The notes below the pieces were generated by a model. It made no database searches. It was not told the DNA's origin and was given only the letters and a program-made list of their open reading frames with translations. 64,000 nucleotides of DNA, from NCBI GenBank assembly GCA_020056225.1, contig JAGVIE010000055.1:1-64000 (forward strand), written 5' to 3'. Position numbers and translations under genes: made by a program. Below are positions 1 through 8,703 of the stretch, one piece after another. Origin of the DNA: Bacteroidota bacterium. GTDB lineage: Bacteria > Bacteroidota > Ignavibacteria > UBA10030 > SZUA-254. Position 1 is the stretch's first letter. Each line of letters starts with the position of its first letter.

Positions 1-860
1 CGCAGCTTGGGGATATCCCACTGTTTATTGCCCAGGTCATAAATAAGCTGCCCCACAGTCTCTTCAGGTTTTACCTTAAAGAATTCATAGAAGGAACGGC
101 TGACCGTGACCACCCTGAGGTCTTGATCCAAAGAAATTAAGGGTTCACGCACAGTGTTGATGATGCTCTCAGCGAATTCGCTGGCTTCATCTGCGGATTT
201 TTTAATTACTTCCAGTTCTTTACTCTCCCGCTGTGCCTCTTCCGCCCGCTTGCGCTCGGTTATGTCGCGTGCAATGCTCAAAACCCCGACAATTTTATCG
301 CCGCTCTTTAATGGAGAGGTAGTGAATTCGCCAATCCTATACTCATCTGATTTAGTAAGAATGAGTAACTCATAAGCTTCGACTTTTTCACCTGACAAAA
401 TTTTTCGGAAAGCATTTATTGCTTTGGGTAAATCTTCAGGATGGACGAGGCTTGCGAATGGCTTATCTATCCATTCTTCAACAGACCAGCCGGTGAGTGT
501 TTCAAACGCGGGATTGATGGTTACTAATTTGCCTTCGGGAGAGATTGTAGATATACAGTCGTGGACGCTCTCGAAAATTGAGCGGTATCTTTTCTCACTT
601 TCTCGCAACGCCTCTTCCGCCTGTTTGCGTGTGATAAGGGACTGATTGAGAAGTTTGAATTCCCGGAACAATAGTCCATAGAGCAACACAGCGGAAGCAA
701 AAACAAATGCCCACCCTTTGTATGTTTGAAGTGCTGTGAGAGTTTCTGTGTCGGGTACAAGATATTGCAGGATACGATCAGAAATCAATATCCATACGCC
801 GCCAACTATGGCGTAGATGATAACAGTGGAAATGGGGAAACGTAATGGAGTTTTTTTCAT
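1..860 (-). CDS. PAS-domain membrane sensor protein, C-terminus cut by window edge
   Basis: The frame is open from an ATG at 860 to the left edge of the window, giving about 286 residues without a stop. The start is supported by a GGGAG ribosome site just upstream. Two hydrophobic segments (residues ~7-30 and ~50-70) precede a coiled linker, a complete PAS domain with PAC tail ending in [11 protein letters not shown] (~95-220), and the beginning of a second PAS domain. The first PAS domain is strikingly close to the one encoded at about 32400-32770 on the other strand: both contain SPEG, LTGWSV, HPEDLPKAIN or [22 protein letters not shown] and SGDKIVG. PAS proteins of this type sense small molecules or redox state and usually end in a kinase or cyclase. 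The output domain lies outside the window, so it is unknown. Confidence 0.85.
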   Translation of the reverse strand, partial: MKKTPLRFPISTVIIYAIVGGVWILISDRILQYLVPDTETLTALQTYKGWAFVFASAVLLYGLLFREFKLLNQSLITRKQAEEALRESEKRYRSIFESVHDCISTISPEGKLVTINPAFETLTGWSVEEWIDKPFASLVHPEDLPKAINAFRKILSGEKVEAYELLILTKSDEYRIGEFTTSPLKSGDKIVGVLSIARDITERKRAEEAQRESKELEVIKKSADEASEFAESIINTVREPLISLDQDLRVVTVSRSFYEFFKVKPEETVGQLIYDLGNKQWDIPKL

Positions 861-1140
861 ACGGAACTCCCTTGGAGATTTGTGCTGTCTGGGATAGTAT
901 AATTTTTTACTGACATATCGATTCTTAACCTGCCATTCTCAATATATCTAATGTGTATACAATGCCCCTTGAACATTGGTACGATCAATTCTATTTATGA
1001 TAGAATCTCCTTGTAATTATACAAAGATGTTTGGATAAAACCAACTCTACAGCTTACGAAAAGAGTGAATTATACCGCAAATCCCGCATAACAGTTCAAT
1101 ATTTTCCACCTTTGGTACACACAGCCTCCCTGTTCGAAAG

Positions 1141-1203
1141 GTTTGCTAAGTAAACCTCCGGTATCTGTCTCAGTTTTTAAAAGAAAGATGCCGGGGGTTT
1201 TTT
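1141..1203 (+). repeat. Structured dispersed element, copy A (terminator-like stem-loop)
   Basis: A GTTTGC box is followed by a stem whose left arm AAACCTCCGGTATCT pairs over 15 positions (two G-U) with AGATGCCGGGGGTTT. The loop contains CTCAGTTTTT, and a T-run follows on the plus strand. A second copy at 8634-8698 keeps the box, the loop and the stem with compensatory changes. It sits about 90 bases beyond the stop of the hybrid kinase gene. It may serve as a terminator (better T-run in the plus direction), but conservation of box and loop goes beyond a simple terminator. Confidence 0.6.
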
Positions 1204-1210
1204 GTTTTCG

Positions 1211-1269
1211 TCCCGACGCTCCGCGTCGGGATGCATGTCCTCGCACCGGCGCAGGAGCGCCGGAGCGAG
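1211..1269. repeat. Two GC-rich REP-like palindromes
   Basis: TCCCGACGC-tcc-GCGTCGGGA (1211-1231) and a second hairpin with arms CTCGCACCGGCGC and GCGCCGGAGCGAG (1240-1269, one mismatch) lie back to back in AT-rich surroundings. A similar CCCGCC/GGCGGG hairpin occurs at 58546-58566. They look like REP-type intergenic palindromes; no function is shown. Confidence 0.55.
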
Positions 1270-1291
1270 AATGTGGATTCCATCTTGCATT

Positions 1292-4200
1292 TTATTGTTT
1301 ATGTAAAACAGAATGAACAGTTTCTAAAAGTTTTTCTGCGTTGTACGGTTTTACGATGAAGGCGTTCACACCCAACTCTTTATCTGTCGCAACATGACCA
1401 TTGCCTGTAAGACCGCTTGAAGCAATAATCTTAACAACAGGTTTCATCTTGCGAAGGACTTTGATTGTACGTGATCCATCCATAATTGGCATCATCATAT
1501 CGGTCAACACCAGGGCAATTTCCTCTTTTCTAGATGCGAAATTCGCAACTGCTTCTGTTCCATCCGATGCCGTAATTACCCGATAACCATGTGCCTCAAG
1601 CGTATGTTTGGTAATTTGTTGGATTGAGCTTTCATCATCCACCACCAAAATTAGCTCCCCGTTGCCCAGTAACATTTCTTTAGGTTTTTCTAACTTCGGT
1701 TTAATCTCACCAGTCTCCTTCGCGGCGGGTAAGTAAATTCTGAATGTTGTTCCTTTACCAACTTCGCTATACACGTTGAGAAAACCACCGTGACTTTTGA
1801 CGATGGCGTGGACTGTAGAGAGTCCAAGCCCGGTTCCTTTCCCTACTTCTTTGGTGGTAAAAAACGGTTCAAAGATATGTTCCAAAACTGCGGGTGGTAT
1901 GCCGCATCCGGTATCCTCGACACTAAGCATAACGAACCGGCCCGGTTTCGCCTCGATGTGCATACGGGAATAGTGTTCGTCAATGACTTTGTTCTCCGCC
2001 TTGATATTAATGGTTCCGCCATCCGGCATTGCGTCACGTGCATTAACACACAGGTTCAACACCAACTGGTGCAGATTTGTCGGGTCACCGACAATTGTCC
2101 AGATGTCTTTTGGAATATCCTCTAATATTTTTATCGATTTCGGGAATGTTTCCCTCATAATATTGGTAATTTCGTTAATGATATGGCGAAACTGAATGGG
2201 CACTTGTTCTCCTTGAACTCCTCGAGCAAAGCCAAGGATTTGCTTTACGATAGCAGCGCCACGGTGTGCACTGGTTTCTATTGTTTCAAGCATTTTTTGA
2301 CTTCGTTCGTCCGGTATTGCTCTCTTAAGAATCTCGATGGAAAGCATTATGGGAGCCAGCACGTTGTTTAGATCGTGCGCAATACCGCCGGCGAGAGTAC
2401 CAATGCTCTCCATACGCTGCATGCGCATAAATTGTTGATCAAGCAGTTTCTTCTCTGTAACATCACGGCTTACGACAACCACGTTCGTGATTTTTCCGTC
2501 TTTATCACGTATTACGCTACCCTGCGATTCAATGTGGGAAATTGTGCCGTCCTTTTTCATAAACCTATACTCCGCACGCTGACCGATGCCCGTTTTCACT
2601 GTCTCCTGGAAAATGGCTTTAATTTTGTCACGGTCGTATGGATGAATTTCCTGGAAAGAATCGGTACCGCGTAACTCATTCGGGTCGCCGATGATATTCT
2701 TGTACATAGGGCTGTTGTACACACGCCGTCCTTCAAGGTCAAGCACTGCGATGAGGTCGGCGACGTTTTCTGATATAAGGCGGAACCGTTCCTCGCTCTT
2801 GCGCAGTGCCTCTTCACCTTCAATCCGTCTTTTTTCTGTTTCGATTGTTTCTAATGCAAACGAAATATCATTCGTTACTTCATCGAGTAAAACGATTTCT
2901 TCCTGATCAAAGAAATGAGACACACGCGCATAAAGACTGAAAGTGCCAATTACCTTTCCAAACAATTTTATCGGTAATGCAATCGAAGAACGATACCCGC
3001 GTTTTAATGCTTCGTCCTTCCATGTCGCCATACGCGGGTCGTTTTCAATATCATCGCATACAAAATGTTTTCCTTCTCTAATTGCGGTTCCGGTTGGACC
3101 ATGTTCTTCGGGCACATCGCCGATAGAAATCTTTTTAATCGTTGAGAGGTAACCATCTTCAACTCCAGAATGAACAACCGGATTCACAAGTTTTGTTCTT
3201 TCATCTGCTAAACCGATCCATGCCATCTGGAATTTTCCGAAATCAATTGCGGTGCGGCATGCCTCCCGGAAAAGCTCGTCCTTGTCGCGTGTTCGTACAA
3301 TCATCTGGTTTATTTGACTAATCACGGCATAAACGCGGTTCGCTTTAAGAATTTTTTCTTCGGCAAGTTTGCGCTCGGTGATGTCCTGGACGGTACCAGC
3401 AGAACGGAATGGAATCCCTTTACCATCATAGAAAGTTTCACAGCGTTCATGTACAAACTTTATACGACAGTCAGGCATCAAAAGACGATGGACTATATCA
3501 TATTCACTTCGGTTGCGAACAGAACTCGTATAAGCTTCATTAACCATCACCCTGTCGTCGGGATGAATGATATTTAAAAATGCTTCGTACGATACTCCAA
3601 GTTTAGCAGGATCCATTTCGAAGATGCGATATATTTCATCAGACCAAGTTAGGTGGTTCTTAATTAAATCTAAGTCCCAATTACCGACATGAGCAATTCG
3701 TTGTGCTTCACGTAATCCCTGCTCGCTTTCTCTTACTGATTTTTCCGCCATCTTGGCTGTCAGTTCGGAAAGCTTGCGCTCGGTGATATCAATCGAGAGA
3801 ACGAAGATACCTTCGGGCGTGGGCTGAATGCTAAGCTGGAACCACATCTTCGTATTATCAGGATATGTAAATTCATTTTCCATCTGTTGTGGGATGCGCT
3901 CATCCATACAGCGCCGCAGAGCAGCGAACATTTCCGTATCTTCGATACCCGGATAAACTTCCATCATTTTATAACCCACGAACTCTTCCTTTGACTTCCG
4001 ACCATGTTTAGCGGCAGCATCGTTTAGATAGCGATAACGCCAATCGGTACCAATAATCTGTATACCCTCTAACATGTCATCAAGAGTTTGTCGCAACCGC
4101 TCCTCGCTTTTTTTCAGCTTCTCGTATGCCTTCCTCAATTCAGCGGTTCGTCTGTCGATGCGTCGCGCAAGATCCGCGTTGAGTTTTCGGACTTCCTCTT

Positions 4201-5491
4201 CCGCTTGCTTGCTCTCTAATTCAGCGAGCTTACGAACCCGATTCTCGCGAATCAGCAGCACGAATACCGCCATGAGTAAAACAAAACTTACAATGTTTCC
4301 ACCAATTAAAGTTACAATAGCATTGTGTGAGCTTGCCTCCGATTTTTTGATTCGTTCCTGAAGAAGTCTGCTCTCCTCAGTTTTCATTTCTCCAATTTTC
4401 ACGCGAATCTCATCCATCAATTGATTGCCACGCTTGGTTTGGTATTGCTCAATCACCGTAGCTTCAAATCCTTTTGTTTTCCTGATAGTGATTGCATCGG
4501 ACATAAAGGCAATTTTGTCTTTCACAATCGGATCAAGAAGATCAATGCATCGTTGGTGGTTAGGATCATCCGACGTTAATCTGCGAAGCTCATTTAACTC
4601 TATCCCGATGCTATCGTATTGAGCATAATACGGTTCGAGATACTCCTCTTTGCCGGTAATTACAAAACCCCGAACGCCCGTTTCAACATCTTTGATGTCA
4701 GAGAGTACCTCCTCAAGTTTCTGAAGAACCTCGTGTGTATGTGTTACCCGCTTTGCATCTTCAATCTGGCTGACATTGTTCCAATAGGAGATGACGCCAA
4801 TATATAAGAGTGTAACAACAGCAATCCAGAACCCAGACCTAATGATAAACTGTGAATCAAAGACAGCCCTTATCGATAACAAACTTACTGCAAGGAAGAT
4901 GAAGGTAATGGAAGTATGAAGTGCCATTGGCGTAAAGGGACCAAGGTTGTGCAACAATCTTAAACCGAACAGGTAACCCATGAACGAGAATAATGCTATT
5001 ACTGCCATCACTGAGATAAGCACACGCGCCGCCGTGAATACTTTTCGTGAGTATAACAAAAGTGAAATGCCAATAAGTAAAAAATTGAAAGCTGTTGCCG
5101 GCGCCATGCGCCCCGGATTAGATGTTTCAACGGCACCGATCGGTTCTGTAAACAGAAGTTGGTCTATACCGAAGTCAATTCCGAAAAGATATTGAGCAAG
5201 TGATAATCCACCAAGAAGAGCCACTATAACCGCACATGCTTGCGCAAAATAGATCTTCCATTGTTTCGTTTGTTCATCGATCAAGAACCATAGAGATATT
5301 CCAGAGAGAATAAACCCAATAGCAGTGTTTGCTTTCATCGAAACGAGGTTCGGATAGATACTCTTCAAAATGGGAATATCAAATATCCAACCAATAATTG
5401 CACTGATGCCAACAAGCATCACAAAACCACTTGCAACTTTTGAAACGGATTTGGATGTAGAGATGAAATTAGAATTTAGATTAAAATTCAT
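1292..5491 (-). CDS. Hybrid sensor histidine kinase (multi-TM, CHASE3, PAS, GAF, HisKA, HATPase, REC)
   Basis: A 1399-residue membrane hybrid kinase. A hydrophobic N-terminal module with about seven helices (residues ~15-225) is followed by a CHASE3-like periplasmic domain (~240-370), another membrane helix (~397-417) and a coiled segment. Then come PAS (~465-570), PAS (~590-705), GAF (~715-885), PAS (~900-1005), and a HisKA domain with the phospho-acceptor His in GIAHDLNN (~1037). The HATPase has N-box NLCVNARDAM, G1 DTGCGIPP and G2 GKGTGLGLS, and a C-terminal receiver (~1279-1395) carries Asp in LTDMMMP and Lys in VKPY. All catalytic residues are present, so it should phosphorylate itself and relay within the protein. 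The GAF domain is closely related to the one in the kinase at 30888-34040, and the kinase core to that at 35135-39679. A GGGGAGGG ribosome site precedes the ATG. A 39-codon ORF overlaps the start. Confidence 0.93.
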   Translation of the reverse strand: MNFNLNSNFISTSKSVSKVASGFVMLVGISAIIGWIFDIPILKSIYPNLVSMKANTAIGFILSGISLWFLIDEQTKQWKIYFAQACAVIVALLGGLSLAQYLFGIDFGIDQLLFTEPIGAVETSNPGRMAPATAFNFLLIGISLLLYSRKVFTAARVLISVMAVIALFSFMGYLFGLRLLHNLGPFTPMALHTSITFIFLAVSLLSIRAVFDSQFIIRSGFWIAVVTLLYIGVISYWNNVSQIEDAKRVTHTHEVLQKLEEVLSDIKDVETGVRGFVITGKEEYLEPYYAQYDSIGIELNELRRLTSDDPNHQRCIDLLDPIVKDKIAFMSDAITIRKTKGFEATVIEQYQTKRGNQLMDEIRVKIGEMKTEESRLLQERIKKSEASSHNAIVTLIGGNIVSFVLLMAVFVLLIRENRVRKLAELESKQAEEEVRKLNADLARRIDRRTAELRKAYEKLKKSEERLRQTLDDMLEGIQIIGTDWRYRYLNDAAAKHGRKSKEEFVGYKMMEVYPGIEDTEMFAALRRCMDERIPQQMENEFTYPDNTKMWFQLSIQPTPEGIFVLSIDITERKLSELTAKMAEKSVRESEQGLREAQRIAHVGNWDLDLIKNHLTWSDEIYRIFEMDPAKLGVSYEAFLNIIHPDDRVMVNEAYTSSVRNRSEYDIVHRLLMPDCRIKFVHERCETFYDGKGIPFRSAGTVQDITERKLAEEKILKANRVYAVISQINQMIVRTRDKDELFREACRTAIDFGKFQMAWIGLADERTKLVNPVVHSGVEDGYLSTIKKISIGDVPEEHGPTGTAIREGKHFVCDDIENDPRMATWKDEALKRGYRSSIALPIKLFGKVIGTFSLYARVSHFFDQEEIVLLDEVTNDISFALETIETEKRRIEGEEALRKSEERFRLISENVADLIAVLDLEGRRVYNSPMYKNIIGDPNELRGTDSFQEIHPYDRDKIKAIFQETVKTGIGQRAEYRFMKKDGTISHIESQGSVIRDKDGKITNVVVVSRDVTEKKLLDQQFMRMQRMESIGTLAGGIAHDLNNVLAPIMLSIEILKRAIPDERSQKMLETIETSAHRGAAIVKQILGFARGVQGEQVPIQFRHIINEITNIMRETFPKSIKILEDIPKDIWTIVGDPTNLHQLVLNLCVNARDAMPDGGTINIKAENKVIDEHYSRMHIEAKPGRFVMLSVEDTGCGIPPAVLEHIFEPFFTTKEVGKGTGLGLSTVHAIVKSHGGFLNVYSEVGKGTTFRIYLPAAKETGEIKPKLEKPKEMLLGNGELILVVDDESSIQQITKHTLEAHGYRVITASDGTEAVANFASRKEEIALVLTDMMMPIMDGSRTIKVLRKMKPVVKIIASSGLTGNGHVATDKELGVNAFIVKPYNAEKLLETVHSVLHKQ

Positions 5492-5600
5492 AATTGATTC
5501 CCTCCCCGAGGTTATTAATGATACCTTTGATACGCTGATGTGGATTACACACTATTAATTCTTGTACATGTTTCTCGTTTTTCTTAAAATATTTTATCAT
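5481..5600 (-). CDS. Short upstream ORF (39 aa) overlapping the hybrid kinase start
   Basis: An ATG at 5600 preceded by a strong GGGAGGG ribosome site opens a 39-codon frame. It ends 11 bases inside the kinase gene in another frame (stop at 5481-5483, kinase ATG at 5489-5491). The peptide starts MIKYFKKNEK and ends GEGINYEF; it is basic and has no recognised family. The arrangement suggests translational coupling, with the ribosome ending here and restarting at the kinase ATG. It could also be a chance ORF whose ribosome site is fortuitous. Confidence 0.4.
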   Translation of the reverse strand: MIKYFKKNEKHVQELIVCNPHQRIKGIINNLGEGINYEF

Positions 5601-5653
5601 GATACCCTCCCAAAGAATGATTTTAAAGATTTATAAAAACCTTCATTCATTTT

Positions 5654-8035
5654 TTATCTTTTTAAATCGTTGAAATATTTCTCTGCACATTCCGGGCAGA
5701 TACCGTGCGTAAATTTGGCATCTGAATGCTCGATTATATATTTTTCTAATTGATTCCAATATCCTTTGTCATCGCGTATTTTCTTGCAGGAAGCACAAAT
5801 AGGGATTAAACCGCTTAGTGTTTTTATGTTGTCCATTGCTTGCTGCAACTCCCCAATGATTTTTTCTTTCTCGGCTTCCGCCTGCTTTCTCTCGGTGATG
5901 TCGCGGACAATAGCTTGCAGATAAACCTTGTTGCTAATTTCGATTCTGTTTAAGCTCACTTCAGCGTCGAATAGTTCGCCGTCAAGGCGGCAATGTTTCC
6001 ATTCAAAAAATTGAGGTTCACCTTTTAATGCAGCACGAATTTTTTCTACTGCCTTTTCAGCCGACAAACGCCCATCGGGCTGTAGTTGTGGCGAGAATTC
6101 AATCGGCGAATGGTTAATTATATCTTTTTTTGAGCATCCAAAGATGACCTCGGTTTTGGAATTGCAGTCAATGAAGTTTTTCTTATCCATTATAAAGATT
6201 GCGTCATTAGCTGTCTCAAACAGGGTTTTGAACTTGGTTTCGTTTTCCTTGATTGCTTTCTCTGCTCGTTTACGTTCAGTGATATCTTCTTTCACTGCAA
6301 CGAAATGGGTAATAACACTGTCTTTGTTCTTGACGGGTGAGATGTATGCCATTTCCCAATACAGATCACCGTTCTTCTTTTTATTGTGAAATTCACCGCA
6401 CCATTCCATGCCTGCAGTTATAGTCTTCCATAAGGTTTTGTATTCTTCAGCAGGCTTTTCGTCCGATTTCAAAATCCGGGGATTCTTTCCGAGAGCTTCT
6501 GCAAATGTATAGCCCGTAACTCGTGTGAACTTTGGATTGATGTATTCGATGTCGCCGTGCGAGTCTGTGATTACGATGGAGGCGGGGCTTTGTTCAACTG
6601 CAAGAGAGAGTTTATGCAATTGCTCTTCTGCGCGCATGCGCTCGGTGATGTCAAGAAATGTAGCTATTGCACCTACTACCACACCGTCCTTTACAATCGG
6701 ATGCGACCAGTATTCAACCGGGACCGAACCACCGTCCTTACGCCAAAACACCTCATCAGAAACATTGATTGGTTGATTGGTATGATGAGCGCTATACATT
6801 CTGCATTCACTTGCCGGATATGGACTGCCATCGTTATGAGAATGATGAATGAGTTCGTGTATATGTTTGCCGAGTACTTCTTGCTCGTTCTGATAACCAA
6901 GAATTTGTAAGAATGATCGGTTTATGAATGTACAATTGCCATTGGTGTCCACTCCATATGCACCTTCAGCGATTGAATTTAACAGACGATACAAGTCCTC
7001 GCGAGAATCTTGTAGTGCCGCCTCAACACGCTTGCGCTCGGTGATGTCTTTATCCACGCCGCGGTAACCTTTGAGATTCCCCTCTTTGTCCAGTATAGGC
7101 ACACCATTGGTGAGGAGGCAGATTCTTTCACCATTCTTATCAGTATTCCAATTTTCGAGATCCTTTATGGGAACCTTGTTTGCCACGATTTCAGAGAATA
7201 TTGCCGCCACTCTCTTTGCTTCATCCGGTGGCATAAAATCGAACGGTGTCTTTCCGATGATGTCTTCACTGGATCGCCCAAAAAGGTCAAAGCCCTTATG
7301 CGAGCTGTAGGTATAGACGCCATTCTCGTCTACCTCCCACACCCAATCGGCGATGCTGAACATGATATCTCTCAGTCGCTCTTCACCTTCCTGCAGCTTT
7401 TTTTCCGCTCGGTTGCGCTCCGTAATATCCCGCGCAACGCCAACCATTGCAACCGGTTTGCCATCGTCATCTTTGACAAGAGATGCCCAAAGTTCGATCG
7501 GGAAATCACTGCCATCTTTCCGGCGATTGATCAATTCACCATGCCATTCTCCGGTAAGTGTAGTGGGAAGTATTTGTTGGAATGCTTCCAGCGATGTTTT
7601 TGGAGGGCGGACCATTGATATATTTTTGCCCGCTAATTCCACATTAGTATATCCGTACGTATTTATGAAAGCGTCATTTACAAATATAATGTTATCGTTC
7701 AGATCGGTAATAGAAATGCAATCCTTTGCGGATACAACAGTTTGTGCAAGTAATCTTATCTCCGCTTCTTGAGATCGGCTTTTGGCAATTTCATTTCTTA
7801 GTTCTCTCCACCTACGGAAGGAGAAAACTCCAAGCGCAATTGTTAACACAATAAAAATAACAATAATTTCGTCGAGTTTGTATTTTTCTAAATAGATGTG
7901 CCATTTAAAAAATATCCCTAACCAATTGAAATAAACTGCCAATATTAATACTACAACGGCGACAATCGAGATTACAAGTAAATCCTTGTATGGTACTATA
8001 AGTTTTTTTTGTATTTCTGTGCTGTTCTTATTCAT
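5654..8035 (-). CDS. Membrane protein with five PAS domains and a C-terminal CxxC/CPxC module
   Basis: A 793-residue protein with two membrane helices (~15-38 and ~50-72). Five PAS/PAC units follow (~90-205, ~222-335, ~345-465, ~475-595, ~610-720), each closing with a DITER-type linker. No HisKA, ATPase, GGDEF or receiver domain is present. Instead it ends in a ~60-residue module, [19 protein letters not shown] ... [11 protein letters not shown], whose two Cys pairs could bind a metal. The same module ends the protein at 25962-27848. Such tails are common on PAS or receiver proteins without a kinase, and their function is not established. PAS4 and PAS5 resemble PAS domains in the kinases at 35135 and 30888. 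The 61-aa ORF upstream ends 11 bases before this ATG; an AAGGT ribosome site lies in the gap. Confidence 0.88.
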   Translation of the reverse strand: MNKNSTEIQKKLIVPYKDLLVISIVAVVVLILAVYFNWLGIFFKWHIYLEKYKLDEIIVIFIVLTIALGVFSFRRWRELRNEIAKSRSQEAEIRLLAQTVVSAKDCISITDLNDNIIFVNDAFINTYGYTNVELAGKNISMVRPPKTSLEAFQQILPTTLTGEWHGELINRRKDGSDFPIELWASLVKDDDGKPVAMVGVARDITERNRAEKKLQEGEERLRDIMFSIADWVWEVDENGVYTYSSHKGFDLFGRSSEDIIGKTPFDFMPPDEAKRVAAIFSEIVANKVPIKDLENWNTDKNGERICLLTNGVPILDKEGNLKGYRGVDKDITERKRVEAALQDSREDLYRLLNSIAEGAYGVDTNGNCTFINRSFLQILGYQNEQEVLGKHIHELIHHSHNDGSPYPASECRMYSAHHTNQPINVSDEVFWRKDGGSVPVEYWSHPIVKDGVVVGAIATFLDITERMRAEEQLHKLSLAVEQSPASIVITDSHGDIEYINPKFTRVTGYTFAEALGKNPRILKSDEKPAEEYKTLWKTITAGMEWCGEFHNKKKNGDLYWEMAYISPVKNKDSVITHFVAVKEDITERKRAEKAIKENETKFKTLFETANDAIFIMDKKNFIDCNSKTEVIFGCSKKDIINHSPIEFSPQLQPDGRLSAEKAVEKIRAALKGEPQFFEWKHCRLDGELFDAEVSLNRIEISNKVYLQAIVRDITERKQAEAEKEKIIGELQQAMDNIKTLSGLIPICASCKKIRDDKGYWNQLEKYIIEHSDAKFTHGICPECAEKYFNDLKR

Positions 8036-8046
8036 ATATTTGGACC

Positions 8047-8232
8047 TTACCCCAATTTGTAGACAAGAAGAAATGCTGTAGTTGTAATTGCCTCCATGGC
8101 TACTACACCGAGAAGAAAGGACTTGAGGATGGCAATATCAAACTCCCAGCCGGTGAGAACGAGAAGATTAACCAATGCTGTTAGTGTCTCTGCAATGGTT
8201 GAAAGTTTTGTTAATGAAATTCCACGCTCCAT
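8047..8232 (-). CDS. Small membrane protein (61 aa), detached sensor-module fragment
   Basis: A 61-codon ORF with a good GAGAGGTG ribosome site before its ATG, ending 11 bases upstream of the 793-aa PAS gene. It aligns by eye with the N-terminal membrane module of the hybrid kinase at 1292-5491: [11 protein letters not shown] here, GWIFDIPILKS there, with similar hydrophobic flanks. It is therefore probably a truncated copy of that multi-helix sensor, now only two helices long. It is either a remnant left by recombination or a small membrane partner of the PAS protein. Codon structure is intact and the spacing suggests co-translation. Confidence 0.6.
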   Translation of the reverse strand: MERGISLTKLSTIAETLTALVNLLVLTGWEFDIAILKSFLLGVVAMEAITTTAFLLVYKLG

Positions 8233-8447
8233 GTTTCACCTCTCAATAGTTTTAAACTTACTCCTGTTAAGTCAACTACTTTTTCTTTCACAATCAAAGA
8301 CAATCCTCACTAATAACTTGCAGATAATATAGAGATATTTTCTAATATCACCAAATTAAAATTGGCAATTCTTTATGACTAAAGATATAGAAATCAGGGA
8401 TGTACGACATGAAAAAGCTCATTATCAATCGATTTTCGAATGATTAA

Positions 8448-8582
8448 AGCAATAAGGGGTTGGTGAATGCCGGTAGCGGTGAGCGTGTAATGCGTTTCCG
8501 CCCGCCGCTTACAATTCAGAAGCACGAGATTGATGAGGGAGTGAATATACTTCGTACTTCTTTAAAAGAAATGAAAGCGTAA
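8448..8582 (+). pseudogene. C-terminal remnant of a class III aminotransferase
   Basis: A plus-strand frame ending at TAA 8580-8582 encodes KGLVNAGSGERVMRFRPPL followed by TIQKHEIDEGVNILRTSLKE. This matches the C-terminal end of pyridoxal-phosphate class III aminotransferases (acetylornithine/4-aminobutyrate type), where a KGLLVN...VxRFxPPL strand and an EIDEG helix close the fold. An in-frame stop at 8445-8447 and the absence of any upstream domain show that only the last ~44 codons survive. The structured element just downstream could have been this gene's terminator. The surviving piece cannot be an active enzyme. Confidence 0.65.
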
Positions 8583-8591
8583 CGTTAGCAA

Positions 8592-8620
8592 ATGGAACCC
8601 ACCTTCAAGGTGGACTCCAT
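8592..8620. repeat. Short inverted repeat
   Basis: ATGGAACCCACCTT and AAGGTGGACTCCAT flank a one-base centre and pair over nearly their whole length. The phrase GTGGAxTCCATxTTGCA recurs at about 1273-1289 near copy A of the structured element, suggesting that both loci share a larger repeat unit. Confidence 0.5.
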
Positions 8621-8633
8621 TTTGCAGGTCAAT

Positions 8634-8698
8634 GTTTGCCTAGTAAACCTACGACATCTAACTCAGTTTTTTCACAGTAAGATGTCGGAGGTTTTAAT
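8634..8698 (+). repeat. Structured dispersed element, copy B
   Basis: Same GTTTGC box, CTCAGTTTTT loop and 15-position stem as copy A at 1141-1203. Here the arms are AAACCTACGACATCT and AGATGTCGGAGGTTT (one mismatch). Against copy A one base pair has changed from G-C to A-T on both sides and two G-U pairs have become Watson-Crick, which is what a maintained hairpin would show. It lies directly after the stop of the minus-strand cohesin gene and may act as a bidirectional terminator. Confidence 0.6.
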
Positions 8699-8703
8699 TT
8701 GAC

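Larger units (their letters stand above)
861..1291. other. Intergenic region carrying a structured element and GC-rich palindromes
   Basis: No credible gene is seen. The left part is AT-rich and featureless and should contain the promoter of the PAS gene that starts at 860. The right part carries a 15-pair stem-loop (1153-1200) and two GC-rich perfect or near-perfect palindromes (1211-1231 and 1240-1269), listed separately. Confidence 0.6.
8233..8703. other. Intergenic region with an aminotransferase remnant and repeats
   Basis: Contains the probable promoter region of the minus-strand PAS pair (8250-8400, AT-rich, no clear consensus), a coding remnant at about 8448-8582, a hairpin at 8592-8620 and the second copy of the structured element. 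No intact gene is seen. Confidence 0.6.

Noticed and set aside
1790-2125. 111-codon plus-strand ORF opposite the hybrid kinase
   Set aside because: It is antisense to the conserved ATPase domain and shows no family features.
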